Below, one piece after another: positions 18,538 through 28,409 of a stretch of DNA of 64,000 nucleotides. The stretch comes from DASQFQ01 sp963722815 (GTDB lineage: Bacteria > Actinomycetota > Thermoleophilia > Solirubrobacterales > Solirubrobacteraceae). The position numbers were made by a program, and so were the translations under genes. The notes under the pieces were generated by a model. It saw nothing but the letters and a program-made list of their open reading frames with translations. It made no database searches and had not been told where the DNA came from. The stretch spans positions 744,001 to 808,000 of the forward strand of contig CAVROM010000003.1 in NCBI GenBank assembly GCA_963722815.1, read 5' to 3'. Numbering within the stretch: the first letter of the stretch is position 1; each line of letters starts with the position of its first letter.

Positions 18538-19186
18538 TCAAGCAAACCAGGGCACGGGCCGGCTGTGCCCTGCCCGTTCGGATAGACCGGGGTCTTCAGC
18601 GCTCGCAGCGAGCGCACCGCCGCTGACCCAATGGTCGCCGCGACCGATCGCGAGCTGCCGCCAGTCGAAGCGCGTGATGACGAACACGTAGAACGCGAGG
18701 CCGAGCGCGAAGGGCACCAGCGCCGTGTCGATGAGCCAGCGGGCGTCGAGGCTGGTCGCGAGCGTCGCCGCGGCCACGGCGAGCGCCTCCGTCGCCACGA
18801 CGACCACGAACGACACACCGACCGTGGGCGTCGCCCAGTGCCGGAGCACCGGCCCGCAGCAGCACGAGCCAGAGCCCGAGCGCCACGACGAGCAACGCCA
18901 CACCTGCCCAGCTCCAGCCGAGCAGCGTGTAGCGCGTGCCGAGCACGGCGGTCCCCGCCCCACCGGTGAGCGCGGCGGGCGACGTGGTGTCGCGCTTGGC
19001 CTGGGAGCGCAGCAGGACCCGAGCGACGAGCAGCGCCCCAAGCACCAGCCAAGCTGTCGTGCCGACGACCAGGACGACGCGCGAAAGCGTCTCGCGACCG
19101 GCGGAGGACAGGTCGATCGAGACGAGCCCCGTCGCCATGACGACCGCGCAGGACGCAGGCGGCACGGCCGCGAGGGCTCGCCGCAT
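18538..19186 (-). pseudogene. TDT-family (tellurite/C4-dicarboxylate) transporter-like protein, truncated
   Basis: Membrane protein starting MRRALAAVPPASCAVVMATG, then LSRVVLVVGTTAWLVLGALL, GTAVLGTRYTLLGWSWAGVA. After a frame change near 18855 it continues HWATPTVGVSFVVVVATEAL, LIDTALVPFALGLAFYVFV and GRGDHWVSGGALA. The family has about 10 membrane segments in 330 or more residues; here only about 215 residues remain and the sequence loses all resemblance near 18600. Either a real truncation or a chromosomal junction. Not likely to work. Confidence 0.55.
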
Positions 19187-19312
19187 GATTCGCGCCGCTT
19201 GAGCTCGCTGCGGAACTGGCAACGGAAGAACACGATGACCGAAGCAGCGAGCGCCCGACGCAACCGCCGGGCCGCGCGTGGGCCGCCGCCATCGGGATGC
19301 GAGAATGGGTTC

Positions 19313-19768
19313 ATGGACGATCACGAGCCGGACGGCCGAAGCTTCGAGGACATCGCCCGCGCGCTTGCCGACGAGGTGCACGAGGCGGTCGAGCGACTCT
19401 CGGCGATCGACCTGGACGACATCAGTCGGGCGGCGAGCGAGGAAGCTGAGCGTGCGCGCCACTGGATCGAGCATCTGGCGCGATCGCTGGCGCAGACCGG
19501 TGATGCCGCCCCCAGTCCAGAGGATCCGCCCGTGCAGCATTCGGGCCCGCATCCGCTGGCCATGCCCACCGCGGAGCAAGGCGTCGCGCTGGCGGCGCTG
19601 GAGTCCGGCCGCTGGAGGATCGCGTCGGGCACGTTCTCCGTGCACGACGGGCCGGGCCCGAGCGAGCCCGTCGCGCTGCTTCGAGAACTTCGTGTGTCCG
19701 ACTGGGTCACGGCCGACGGCGAGCTCACGCTCAGCGGCCGCAGGGCGCTCGCTCGCTGGTTGCAGTAG
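19313..19768 (+). CDS. Hypothetical protein
   Basis: Soluble protein of 151 residues. An acidic helical N-terminal half (FEDIARALADEVHEAVERLS, then DDISRAASEEAERARHWIEH) is followed by a linker and a C-terminal globular half (LAALESGRWRIASGTFSVHD, then LLRELRVSDWVTADGELTLS) that could be a winged-helix-like fold. I do not recognise the family. The start is the ATG at 19313, the first that gives a coherent N-terminus. It converges on the amidase gene with 17 bp between stops. Confidence 0.6.
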   Translation: MDDHEPDGRSFEDIARALADEVHEAVERLSAIDLDDISRAASEEAERARHWIEHLARSLAQTGDAAPSPEDPPVQHSGPHPLAMPTAEQGVALAALESGRWRIASGTFSVHDGPGPSEPVALLRELRVSDWVTADGELTLSGRRALARWLQ

Positions 19769-19785
19769 AGCGGCCAGCGAAGAGC

Positions 19786-21183
19786 TCAGCCGCCCGGCGG
19801 CCGCGGCCAGGCCGGCAGCGGATCGCGGAGCGCCTCGAGCCCGCGCGCCGCGGCCAGCACCGACACGTCGGCGAAGCGGCGCCCCACGAGTTGGACGCCG
19901 AGCGGGCGACCGTCCGCGGTGACCGCCCACGGCACGCTGATCGCCGGGTGGCCGGACATCGAGAACGGCACCGTGAACGCGATGTGGACCAGCGCTGTCG
20001 TCGGATCGCCGGTCGGCGACGGTGCGTCGGCCGGGATCGCAGCGACCGGCGCGACCGGCGCGAGCAGCAGGTCGAGCTCCTCGCCGAGCGCAGTCCCGAC
20101 TGCGCTGGACATGGCGTCCATCTGGCTGAAGCCGTGGAAGACCGTCGCCCCGTCGTAGCCGGCGGCGGCCGCGGCCCACTCCTGGATGTAGGGCAGCGCT
20201 CGCGCCGCCGCGTCCGGGCCGAGCTTCTCGAGCTCGACGCGGGTGCGCGTCCGCCAGAAGCGGTCGAGGCCGGCGAGCATCTCCTCGGTGATCAGCGGCG
20301 CGATCGGCTCCACGCTCGCGCCCGCCGCGCCGAGCGCGTGGGCAGCGCCCTCGACCGCCGCGCGCGTCTCGGGCTCGACCGGCAGCCCGGCGCCGGCGTC
20401 GAGGCACAGCCCGACGCGCAGGCCGGTCAGCGGGGCCGAGGCGCCCCAGTCCAGCGACGGCTCGGGCGGCAGGCTCATGTGGTCGCGGCCGTCGGGTCGC
20501 GCGAGGACCGCCATCGCCCGCGCCGCGTCGTCGACGGTGCGCGTCAGCGGCCCGATCACGCGCGCGTAGTACGGCGGGTCGACCGGCACCCGCCCGAACG
20601 AGCCCTTGAACCCGACGACCCCGCACCACGCGCCCGGGAGGCGGACCGACCCACCGATGTCGGTCCCGACGTGCACGGCGGCGTACCCGGCCACTGCGGC
20701 CGCCCCCGCGCCGGCGCTCGAGCCGCCGGGGTTCCAGGCGGGATTCCAGGCCTGGCGCGTCGTCGGGTGCGCGCTCGAGACGCCCGAGGTGAGCATCCCG
20801 AAGTCCGGCATCGTCGTCTTGGCGACGATGACGGCGCCCGCCTCGCGCAAGCGCGCGGCGGCCGGGGCGTCGGCGGCGGCGGGCTCGGGCGGAATCGCGG
20901 CGCTACCCAGCACCATGGGCACACCGCGTGTGGCGACGTTCTCCTTGATCGTCACCGGCACGCCGTCGAGCTCGCCGCGCGGCTCACCGGCCCGCCACCG
21001 CGCCTCGGCCTCGGCCGCCGCGCCCAGCGCCGCGGCGTCGTCGCGATGGGCCACCGCGCGCAGCGTCGGCTCCCACGCATCGATCCGCTCGAGCACCGCC
21101 CGCGCGGCCTGCACGGGCGATGCCGCCCCGGAGCCGAACGCCTCGGCGAGCGCGGCGACTGATAGGTCGGGCAGCTCGGTCAT
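19786..21183 (-). CDS. Amidase-signature family hydrolase
   Basis: Amide hydrolase with the Ser-cisSer-Lys triad, 465 residues. Lys80 is in VTIKEN, the cis-Ser in PGGSSAGAGAAAVAG (about 155) and the nucleophile Ser179 in DIGGSVRLPG. These define the amidase signature family; the absence of gatB/gatC neighbours argues against a GatA subunit. Substrate could be an aliphatic or aromatic amide. Intact, with a second unrelated amidase at 32 kb. The methyltransferase gene upstream on the same strand ends 9 bp before this start, so the two may be cotranscribed. Confidence 0.9.
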   Translation of the reverse strand: MTELPDLSVAALAEAFGSGAASPVQAARAVLERIDAWEPTLRAVAHRDDAAALGAAAEAEARWRAGEPRGELDGVPVTIKENVATRGVPMVLGSAAIPPEPAAADAPAAARLREAGAVIVAKTTMPDFGMLTSGVSSAHPTTRQAWNPAWNPGGSSAGAGAAAVAGYAAVHVGTDIGGSVRLPGAWCGVVGFKGSFGRVPVDPPYYARVIGPLTRTVDDAARAMAVLARPDGRDHMSLPPEPSLDWGASAPLTGLRVGLCLDAGAGLPVEPETRAAVEGAAHALGAAGASVEPIAPLITEEMLAGLDRFWRTRTRVELEKLGPDAAARALPYIQEWAAAAAGYDGATVFHGFSQMDAMSSAVGTALGEELDLLLAPVAPVAAIPADAPSPTGDPTTALVHIAFTVPFSMSGHPAISVPWAVTADGRPLGVQLVGRRFADVSVLAAARGLEALRDPLPAWPRPPGG

Positions 21184-21192
21184 CGACCCACC

Positions 21193-21930
21193 CTACGGCG
21201 CGGCCAACAGCGCGTAGCGGCCGATGTCGTCTCCCGTCCAGCGGTAGAGGCTGTACGTCGCGAGCTTGGCGTCACGTGCAGCTCGCCGTGCTGCGCGTCG
21301 GTGTCCGAGATGCTGCGCGTCGTCGAACACGATCACGCCGTGCGGAGAGAGGCAGCGCACCGCCACCGCCATCGCGGACTCCCGCAACTCACCACTCGCA
21401 AGATCGTGGAAGACGACATCGAACGGCTCCCCCGGCGCTTCACTGAACTCGCTCCACAGCCGGAGTTCTCCCCCGGGGTAGCCGTGTTCCTCGAGGTAAT
21501 CGCGCGTGGTGTCGAGCCATCGTGGGTTGTCGTCGACGGACACGACAGACACCTCGTGGCCGGCGGAGGCCGCGTAGTGCCTCAGAGCCAAGGAGCTGAA
21601 GCCCGAGCCGAGATCGAGCACTCGCGCGGGCGCGAGCACGTGGCAGAGGTGGATGAGATAGCGGACGGACTCCCAGGAAACCGCCCATGAGCCCGACGAG
21701 ATCTCAGCCACATAGCGATCGTGGAGCGACCTCAGCGTGTCACGCGGAAGGTCGTCGGGGAGCATGCGCGGATGCTCTCGCCTGAGCCGCCGTGCGTCGC
21801 GCATCGCCTCGAGCGGTTCCGCCAGCGACTGCGTGACGGCAACGGCAGCGCTCAGAGGGCGCGGGAGGCCCGTGATCGCTTCAACGGCAGGAACCCGGCT
21901 CTTCGCAGCGGCGATTCTGGACGGCCCCAT
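21193..21930 (-). CDS. Class I SAM-dependent methyltransferase
   Basis: Rossmann-fold methyltransferase of about 245 residues starting at the ATG at 21930. SAM-binding motif I is VLDLGSGFSSLALRHYA, the acidic motif II is VVSVDDNPRWL, and motif IV is PFDVVFHDLA; GVIVFDDAQ follows. An N-terminal helical region of about 90 residues precedes the catalytic domain and may bind substrate. The final GDDIGRYALLAAP closes the fold. It is followed after 9 bp by the amidase gene. Substrate unknown. Confidence 0.82.
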   Translation of the reverse strand: MGPSRIAAAKSRVPAVEAITGLPRPLSAAVAVTQSLAEPLEAMRDARRLRREHPRMLPDDLPRDTLRSLHDRYVAEISSGSWAVSWESVRYLIHLCHVLAPARVLDLGSGFSSLALRHYAASAGHEVSVVSVDDNPRWLDTTRDYLEEHGYPGGELRLWSEFSEAPGEPFDVVFHDLASGELRESAMAVAVRCLSPHGVIVFDDAQHLGHRRAARRAARDAKLATYSLYRWTGDDIGRYALLAAP

Positions 21931-22142
21931 CCTTGGGCAGGCTAGCCGCCCGCACCGGGTGACCTCTGCCGCCTCCGCGCAACCAGCGGCACGGCAGGTC
22001 TGCGGAGGCGACCGCGCCGAGCGCCGCTCTGCGCGAGAAGGAGCGTCCGACGGTTGCCCTCGGACGGCAGGGCTGAGAGGATCGCGGCCCGTTCGCAAGC
22101 TGGACGCTGGCGGGCAACCGCTCGGAGACGAGGAGGCTCGCG

Positions 22143-23824
22143 ATGGCAACCACTGCCGCTCACCCCGTCGCTCCCGCGGCGCTTGCGACGACGACCCTGT
22201 GCCAGGCGTTTCAGGTCACCGCCGCCGAGCGCCCCGATCAGCTTGCGCTGCGCACGCCGGGCGACGGATCGCGATCAGTATCGGGAGTACGCCGAGCGGG
22301 TCCGCCAGATCGCCGGCGGCCTGGCCTCGCTCGGCGTCGGGCACGGCGACACGGTCGCGCTCATGCTGGTCAACCGCCCCGAGTTCAACCTCGTCGACAC
22401 CGCCGCCCTGCACCTCGGCGCGGTGCCGTTCTCGGTCTACAACACCTCCGCGCCGGAGCAGATCGAGTACCTGTTCTCCAACGCTGGCGGTCGCGTCGTC
22501 GTCACCGAGCCGGCCTTCCTGCCGCAGGTCCGGGCGGCGGTCCGGCGCGGCGGGGTCGCGGTCGAGCGGATCGTGCTGGTCGACGGCGCCGAGGAGGGAC
22601 GTTCCGCTGGCCGAGCTCGAGCAGAGCACACCTGCGGGGTTCGACTTCGAGGCCGCCTGGAGCGCGGTCGAGCCCGAGGACCTCCTGACGCTGATCTACA
22701 CCTCCGGCACGACCGGACCCCCGAAGGGCGTGCAGATCACCCACGCCAACATGATGGCTGAGGTCCGCGGCACCTTCGCGCGCCTCCCGACACCGGGCGG
22801 GCGGGGCATGTCGTTCCTGCCGGCGGCTCACGTCGCCGACCGCTGGGCCTCCCAGTACGGGGTCGACTGGCTGGGGTTCACGGTCACCTCGTCGCCGACA
22901 TGCGGACGGTCGTCGGGCATCTGCCGGAGGTGCGCCCCACCGAGTGGGGTGCCGTGCCGCGGATCTGGAGAAGATCAAGGCCGCGCTCGAGGCCCAGGGG
23001 GTCGCGGAGCCCGCCGCGCTGAACGAGGAGCAACGACCGGCGTCAGGGCGAAGCTCGGCCTGGACCAGGCCGAGGGGCTGATCGCCGGCGCGGCGCCCAT
23101 GCCGACCGAGGTGCTGGCGTACTTCGCGGCACTCGGCTTCCGATCTGCGAGCTGTGGGGAATGTCGGAGCTCTCCTGCTGCGCGACCATCAACCCCCCCG
23201 ATCGGATCCGGATCGGTACCGGGCCGCCGATCGCGGGCGCGAGGTGCGATCGCCGGCGACGGGGAGGTCCTGGCCGCGGCCCGATGTGATGGCGGATACC
23301 GCAACGACCCCGAGGAAGACGCGGAGGCGATCGACCCAGACGGATGGCTGCACACCGGCGACATCGGCGAGCTCGACGACGAGGGCTACCTGAAGATCGT
23401 CGACCGCAAGAAGGAGCTGATCATCAACGCGGCCGGCAAGAACATGTCGCCGGCGAACATCGAGTCGCGACTGAAGGGCTCGAGCCCGCTGATCGGGCAG
23501 TGCATCTGCGTCGGCGATCGCCGTCCCTACAACGTCGCCCTGATCGTGCTCGACCCCGACGCCTGCTCGGTGTTCGCGGCCGAGCGGGGCCTGGATGACG
23601 GATCGGCGACGGCGCTGACGGCGCGCGACGATATGCAGGCGGCCGTCGCCGCGGCGGTCGAGCAGGCAAACTCCCACCTCTCGCGGGTGGAGCAGATCAA
23701 GCGGTTCGCGATCCTGCCGACCGACTGGACGCCGGACTCCGACGAGCTGACTCCCACGATGAAGCTGAAGCGAAAGCCGATCCAGGCCAAATACGAGCAC
23801 GAGATAGAGGAGCTGTACACGTAG
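22143..23824 (+). CDS. Long-chain fatty acyl-CoA synthetase (FadD-like, several frameshifts)
   Basis: AMP-forming ligase that activates fatty acids to acyl-CoA. It starts at 22143 behind GAGGAGG. Recognisable stretches are FQVTAAERPDQLALRTPG, VRQIAGGLASLGVGHGDTVA, AVPFSVYNTSAPEQIEYLF, the P-loop LIYTSGTTGPPKGVQITH, then GYRNDPEEDAEAID, DGWLHTGDIGELDDEGYLK, IVDRKKELIINAAGKNMSP and the C-terminal Lys in TPTMKLKRKPIQAKY. The frame changes near 22275, 22600, 22895, 22975, 23035, 23145 and 23255, while the last 570 bp read cleanly. All motifs survive, so sequencing error is plausible. Confidence 0.78.
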
Positions 23825-23914
23825 CGAGCGCCTGGATCACCGCCTGCCCGTTCGGATAGTGGTCGTCGGGTACTCCTCCAGTGCCGTGCCGTCATCGAGC
23901 GTCGACTTGTCCCG

Positions 23915-24469
23915 TTGACCAAACCCGCCGACATTCGGGTCGTCGACCACGATGCGAGCTGGCGCGACGCGTTCGAAGCCGAGCACGACCGGCTTCGAAC
24001 GGCACTCGGCCCGGTCGCCTCCGGCGTCGAGCACATCGGCAGCACCGCAGTGCCCGGGCTCGCCGCCAAGCCGATCCTCGACATCATGGTCGGCGTCGCG
24101 AGAGACGAGCAGGTCGAGCCGGCGGCGAGGCGCCTCGCAGACCTCGGCTACCGTCGCTGGCCGGCGGGCGACTTCCCAGGGCGGACCTTCCTCCGCCGGA
24201 TCGACAGGCGCGGCCGCGCCACCCACCACCTGTCCCTCACGGTCAAGGGTGCTGGGTACTGGAGGGATCAGCTGACGTTCCGAGACGCCCTGCGCCGTGA
24301 TCCCTCCCTGGTGGGTCGCTACGCCGATCTCAAGCGCGATCTTGCCGCGCGGAGCCCTGACCAGGACACCTATACGCGCGAGAAGACCGCGTTCGTCCGA
24401 GAGATCCTGCTCGGCGCCGGTCACGTACCGCAGACCGGCTGGGGCAGTGAGGGGCCAAGCGGGGACTGA
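23915..24469 (+). CDS. GrpB/UPF0157 family nucleotidyltransferase-like protein
   Basis: 184-residue protein with the GrpB signature: VEHIGSTAVPGLAAKPILDI, LADLGY, HHLSLTVKGAGYWRDQLTFR and the closing YTREKTAFVREIL. The fold is that of minimal nucleotidyltransferases; biochemical activity is poorly known, so I leave the function open. The start at 23915 is a TTG, the only codon that gives a normal N-terminus (TKPADIRVVDHDASWRDAF). Intact. It converges on the VOC protein gene with 12 bp between stops. Confidence 0.85.
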   Translation: MTKPADIRVVDHDASWRDAFEAEHDRLRTALGPVASGVEHIGSTAVPGLAAKPILDIMVGVARDEQVEPAARRLADLGYRRWPAGDFPGRTFLRRIDRRGRATHHLSLTVKGAGYWRDQLTFRDALRRDPSLVGRYADLKRDLAARSPDQDTYTREKTAFVREILLGAGHVPQTGWGSEGPSGD

Positions 24470-24481
24470 CGCGCATCGACG

Positions 24482-24916
24482 TCAGCCGGCGCCGAAGGCC
24501 TGCGCGGCGGCGGCGACGATCTCGTCGTGCGGGACGTCGCGGAGCGGTTGAGCGACGTTCCAGCGATGTCCGAAGGGGTCGGTCAGTTGGCCGTGGCGCT
24601 CGCCCCAGAACGTGTCGGCGAGCTCGTGTCGAGCGACGGCGCCGGCCGCGGTGGCGCGGGCCCAGAGCGCGCTTGCGTCGTCGGTGTTGATCTGCAGGAC
24701 CGTGGCGGTGTCGCCGATCGTCAGCGGTGAGACGATGCCCAGGTCGGGGAACTCGCTGCCGAGGTGGACGACGGATTCGCCGAAGGCCAGCTCGACGGTC
24801 ATCACCCTGTCGCCGGGGAGCGGGATGCGGCCGAGTTCGCGCGCGCCGAACGCGCTCGCGTACCAGCGAGCCGCCTCGTCGGCGTCGGGGACGACAAGGT
24901 GCGCATCGACGTTCAT
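24482..24916 (-). CDS. VOC-family (glyoxalase/PhnB-like) protein
   Basis: 144-residue metalloenzyme-fold protein with two beta-alpha-beta-beta-beta modules: DAHLVVPDADEAARWYASAF at the start and FWGERHGQLTDPFGHRWNV near the end, the latter typical of the PhnB/YdcJ group. Many such proteins act on small electrophiles or resistance substrates; nothing here fixes the substrate. A longer in-frame start exists at 25030, but its first 38 residues are unlike the family, so I use the ATG at 24916. Confidence 0.8.
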   Translation of the reverse strand: MNVDAHLVVPDADEAARWYASAFGARELGRIPLPGDRVMTVELAFGESVVHLGSEFPDLGIVSPLTIGDTATVLQINTDDASALWARATAAGAVARHELADTFWGERHGQLTDPFGHRWNVAQPLRDVPHDEIVAAAAQAFGAG

Positions 24917-25117
24917 CGGCGGCAATGGGCGGTCACGATCAAAGCCATGGCTGCGACGGTACGCCCACCCGGGTTGGAGTTCACAGGGACAATTGGTCCT
25001 AGGACCACGACACAACCCACAGGTCGCCACGGCTCCTGCAACTCAGCGTCGCTGTGCGTGAGCGAGGGGCACCAGGGCACCGTGGCGACGGTCCTGGTGG
25101 CGCGTGTTGCGTCGCTG

Positions 25118-25250
25118 GTCATGGAGACACCGACGAGGCGTTCTATCTGGCAAGCGGTGAGATCACGTGCGTGCTTCGGTGACCGTGAGATCAAGGTCCC
25201 GGAGGGCCGCTTCGCCTTCATCCCGCGTGGAAAACCTCCTCCCACAGTAA
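25118..25250 (+). pseudogene. Cupin-domain gene fragment
   Basis: A short stretch encodes DTDEAFYLASGEIT and, after a frame change near 25175, GDREIKVPEGRFAFIPRGKP. Together these are the conserved first and second strands of a small-molecule cupin (the DxxEAFYVLxGEIxV...VPxGxxxFIPRGxPH pattern). Both flanks of the domain are missing and the metal-binding His residues are not recoverable. It is the remains of a gene, about 130 bp, wedged between two leftward genes. Confidence 0.6.
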
Positions 25251-25253
25251 GCG

Positions 25254-26339
25254 CTACGAAGCTCGAGGAGCTGTCGATGTCGTCTCGTTCGTGCCGCTGA
25301 ATCGTGCGAGCAGTTCGCGGCGGCTGCGGACTCCGGTCTTTGTGAAGACGGACTTGAGGTGGTCCTGGACGGTGTAGCGGGAGATGCAGAGCTGCTGCGT
25401 GATCGCGCGGGTGTCGAGCCCCGCGACGAGCGCGGCGACGACTTGGCGCTCGCGCCGGGACAGCGCGTAGGCGCGGCAGAGCAGCTTGAACGTCTCGGTT
25501 GTTGTCGCCGCGCGCAGCGTGACCGCGATCTGGCCGTCGTCGTGGCCTTCGAGCTTGGCCGCCTCGATCATCACCCAGCGCCGGTCGACGGCTTGGACGA
25601 GCGCGTGGGCTCCGGCGCCTGACGTCCCCGTGCGCGCCATCGCCGCCGCCGGGTAGATCACGGCCGGCAGCGTGTCGAACGCGGCGAGCGCCGGCGCGTC
25701 GGGGAACGAGTCGAGCCAGGTGCGGGCTGCGGCGGTCGAGCTGACCGGCGTGAGGGAGTGATCGAGCACGATCACGCCCGGGCCGTGCGGCTCTGCCGTC
25801 GGGGTGGGCCGTCGTCGTACATGGTCCGTCGCAGCGCCGAGCCGAGCGAGGGCGCGATGCTCGCGAGCAGCTCGAGATCCTCATCCTCGAAGCTGCGGTC
25901 GGAGCGGTCCCGGTAGGCCTCGATCCAACCCCAACAGCCGAGTGCGTCGCGGCAGGCGACCGCCGCGACGTCGCCGATCCCGACGGGCCGCATCGCCTCA
26001 TCCCAGCGCGCCGAGCGCGAGAGGTCGCCGCCGGTCTCGGCGCTCATGCTCGCCGCGGCATTGGCGCGGCGGGCGAGCACATGCTTCGCCGCGAACGCGT
26101 CGGTCGAGTACTCAAGCTCCAATGATCGGGAGACGGCGGCAACGTAGTCGTGCAGCGCGATCCCGCTGGCCGGCAGCAGCGTCTCGGGATCGGCCAGCGG
26201 CCAGCACCAGCGATCAAAGCCGATCACCCGCTGCAGATCGGCGACCGCCTCGCGACGCAGCGAGTCGCAGTCAAGACGCCGACTCGCTCAGCCGCTCGAG
26301 CCGCTCCCGGCACCGGCCTCGCTCGCGCGCGGTGGCCAT
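25254..26339 (-). CDS. LuxR-family transcriptional regulator with GAF-like sensor (frameshifted)
   Basis: Regulator of about 360 residues. From the ATG at 26339 an N-terminal region (REAVADLQRVIGFDRWCWPL) leads into a GAF-like sensory domain (GWIEAYRDRSDRSFEDEDLE, then LASIAPSLGSALRR). A middle domain (IVLDHSLTPVSSTAAARTWL) and a C-terminal LuxR helix-turn-helix follow (LSRRERQVVAALVAGLDTRA, then ISRYTVQDHLKSVFTKTGV). The frame changes near 26275 and 25795. The family call rests mainly on the clean DNA-binding domain. Ligand and targets are unknown. The secreted-protein genes to the right are possible but unproven targets. Confidence 0.75.
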
Positions 26340-26460
26340 GGTGGCGCCAGCCTACATCCGCCCGGATGCCGCGGAAATCCCAACTGTGTGGGATTGCGCG
26401 CACGCACGCCGGCGCGCTCAACTCCCCCGCAATCCTTGCCCCCGAACGGAGAGAGGGATC

Positions 26461-26992
26461 ATGGCGCGCAGACTTTCAACGCAACGGCTGACGAGGCGGC
26501 GCACGCTGGCCGCGGTCGCCGCGGCGCTCGTGGTGGCCACCGGCGTGGTGGCGGCGTCATCAGCGTCACCGGCGAGCTCGTCGCAGGCCGACCGCCTGCG
26601 CGCGATCGAGACGACCCGCCTGCAGGCGCTCGTCGACGCGGACACGGCGACCGCACGCAGGCTGACCGCGCCCGACTTCCAGCTGATCAACCCGGCCGGC
26701 GCGCCGCTCTCGCGCGACGAGTTCCTGGGTGGCGTCGAGGCCGGCGTGATCGACTTCCTCGTCCTCGAGCCCAGTTCGCCGATCGCGGTGCGGCTGTCCG
26801 GCGACTCCGCCACCCTGCGCTACCAGGCGGCCTTCGACGTCGTCGCCGGCGGGACCCATGTCACCCATCAGGCATGGACCACGGCGCTCTACGAGCGTCG
26901 GGACGGACGCTGGCAGATCGTCTGGGCGCAGACCACCGCCATCCCGAACAACCTCGGACCTGTTCATCGAGTCGATCAAGCCGGTCAGCTGA
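26461..26992 (+). CDS. Exported NTF2-like/DUF4440 protein (frameshift near the end)
   Basis: About 176 residues. A twin-arginine-like or Sec signal (RRRTLAAVAAALVVATGVVA) is followed by a cystatin/NTF2-like domain: ETTRLQALVDADTATARRLT, FQLINPAGAPLSRDEFLGG, then HQAWTTALYERRDGRWQIVW. This is the DUF4440 pattern of small ligand-binding or enzyme-like proteins. One extra base near 26958 breaks the last residues; corrected, it ends LFIESIKPVS with TGA at 26990-26992. First of four small, mostly exported proteins in a row. Confidence 0.75.
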
Positions 26993-27025
26993 CGGTCCGT
27001 CGGAGCACGAAGACGCTCACGAGCC

Positions 27026-27412
27026 ATGCCGAAGGCCGCAGCGGTGACGATCGAGACCCACAAGCCGTTCGGGCCTTCGCCCGGGATCTTCTCATCGACC
27101 GGTGCGATCCCGGAGTCGGGAACGTTCATGAACTCGAGCGTGATCCTCGAGGACATGGACGCTCCCGACTTCGTCACCGTCCACGTCACGCAGCGGTTCG
27201 ACGGTGCGCTCGGGACCTTCACGGTACGCGCCGCGATCACCGAGACCGCGACCGAGGACCCGCACGTCCTCACCGACCACGGGACCTGGGCGATCATCGA
27301 CGGAACCGGGGCCTACGAAACGCTGCAAGGACGAGGGCGAATCACCGGCACCGCCGACGACAACCTCGACCTCATCACCCGCACCTACACCGGGACGGTG
27401 CGTCGCGGATGA
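27026..27412 (+). CDS. Hypothetical protein, possible beta-barrel fold
   Basis: 128 residues, no signal peptide with this start. The C-terminal half alternates short strands with glycines (GTFTVRAAITETATEDPH, then IDGTGAYETLQGRGRITGT, then LITRTYTGTV). That pattern is shared by small lipocalin-like or allene-oxide-cyclase-like barrels and by the exported protein at 28410-28880. It follows the NTF2-like gene by 33 bp and may be cotranscribed. Function unknown; the start could lie elsewhere. Confidence 0.6.
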   Translation: MPKAAAVTIETHKPFGPSPGIFSSTGAIPESGTFMNSSVILEDMDAPDFVTVHVTQRFDGALGTFTVRAAITETATEDPHVLTDHGTWAIIDGTGAYETLQGRGRITGTADDNLDLITRTYTGTVRRG

Positions 27413-27796
27413 CCGACCCGACCCGACGACCCGGAGGGACCCCAAAAATCAGGCCGGTCAACCTCGCTCTCGACGCTCGTATCCCTATCGGCTCCCTCTC
27501 TCTACCTCCTCTTGCGCGCCTCGACTCCGGACCGGCCGCGCGGTTCCGATCGTCGGCGCCTACCGCGGCGCCCACGGCGAGATAACGCCGACGCACCGGT
27601 GAACGGCTACGACGGCGTCGATGTGCTGCACCTCGACGGCTGTGCCGGCAGCGTCATCAGCCAGGCACGCTCGGTCTCGCCTCCCCGGCGGGGCCGCCAA
27701 CCGTCCCCCCCTCCGACGACGCCGCAGCCCGTCAGCAGTTGACTTGCCCACACCACAAAGAGCCCCACCGAGGACCTCGAAAGCAAAGGAACCGAG
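27413..27796. other. Intergenic region before the exported protein gene
   Basis: 384 bp. No protein I can support. AAAGGA shortly before 27797 is a good ribosome-binding site for the next gene. No clear -35/-10 pair is visible. Confidence 0.4.
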
Positions 27797-28301
27797 ATGA
27801 GCCGCACAAAGAACAGAATGAACTACAAGGCGGTTGCAACACTCGCGACGCTTGGCGCAATGGTGTCGTCATTGGGGGTCGCGGTCTCGGCGAGCGCAGC
27901 CGGAAACGCCGCGACGGGGCAGGTGACGACCTTCGATCCAACCGGCGCGGTCTTCACCTGCCCGGGCACGAACTACACGGTGCTCGGTGGAACGGTGCGC
28001 TTCGTCTCCCACGACAGCACCGCCGCCGACGGCAGCCAGCACTTGAGGATCACGCGTGTACCGATCGACGTCACGCTCAGCGACGGGACGACGAGCACGA
28101 TCTACCGCCTGGTCGGGGCGAACTCGGCCGGCGGCAAACATCGTCGTCACCGGCAGGTTCGAGTTCACAGACGTTGCGTTTTTCGACATCCTTGCGCCGA
28201 ACAGTGGCGTCGTGGCGAGGGTCGCCGGTGTCGTGCACGTGTCCCCTGGCGGCGGCGGCTTCGAGTTCAAGTTCGGCGACTGCGAGGCTCCGCAGGACTA
28301 G
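27797..28301 (+). CDS. Exported hypothetical protein (one frameshift)
   Basis: About 167 residues. A Sec signal peptide ending ASAAG (ATLATLGAMVSSLGVAVS) is followed by a beta-rich domain with one Cys early (FDPTGAVFTCPGTNYTVLGG) and one late (FEFKFGDCEAPQD), which could form a disulfide. The frame changes near 28137 (a base in GGCGGCAAAC); after it the sequence continues NIVVTGRFEFTDVAFFDILA. The corrected stop is TAG at 28299-28301. Family unrecognised. Confidence 0.7.
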
Positions 28302-28325
28302 GTCCCGCGCGACGAGCATCAGACG

Positions 28326-28349
28326 GCCTGAGGGTTCTCTCTCTCAGGC
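28326..28349. terminator. Hairpin between convergent exported-protein genes
   Basis: GCCTGAG, ten bases, CTCAGGC: a 7-bp stem placed between two converging stops. The loop is T/C-rich (GGTTCTCTCT). It fits a bidirectional terminator. Confidence 0.55.
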
Positions 28350-28409
28350 GGCGCACCGCTTCGGTGGACACTTCCGGTCGGCTGACCGAGACGGCGCGCC
28401 CCCGGTCGC

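Noticed and set aside
18596..20629. A 677-residue minus-strand frame joining the amidase region to the TDT-like gene.
   Set aside because: Its first part is an out-of-frame reading of the amidase gene; only the last part matches a family and is annotated separately.
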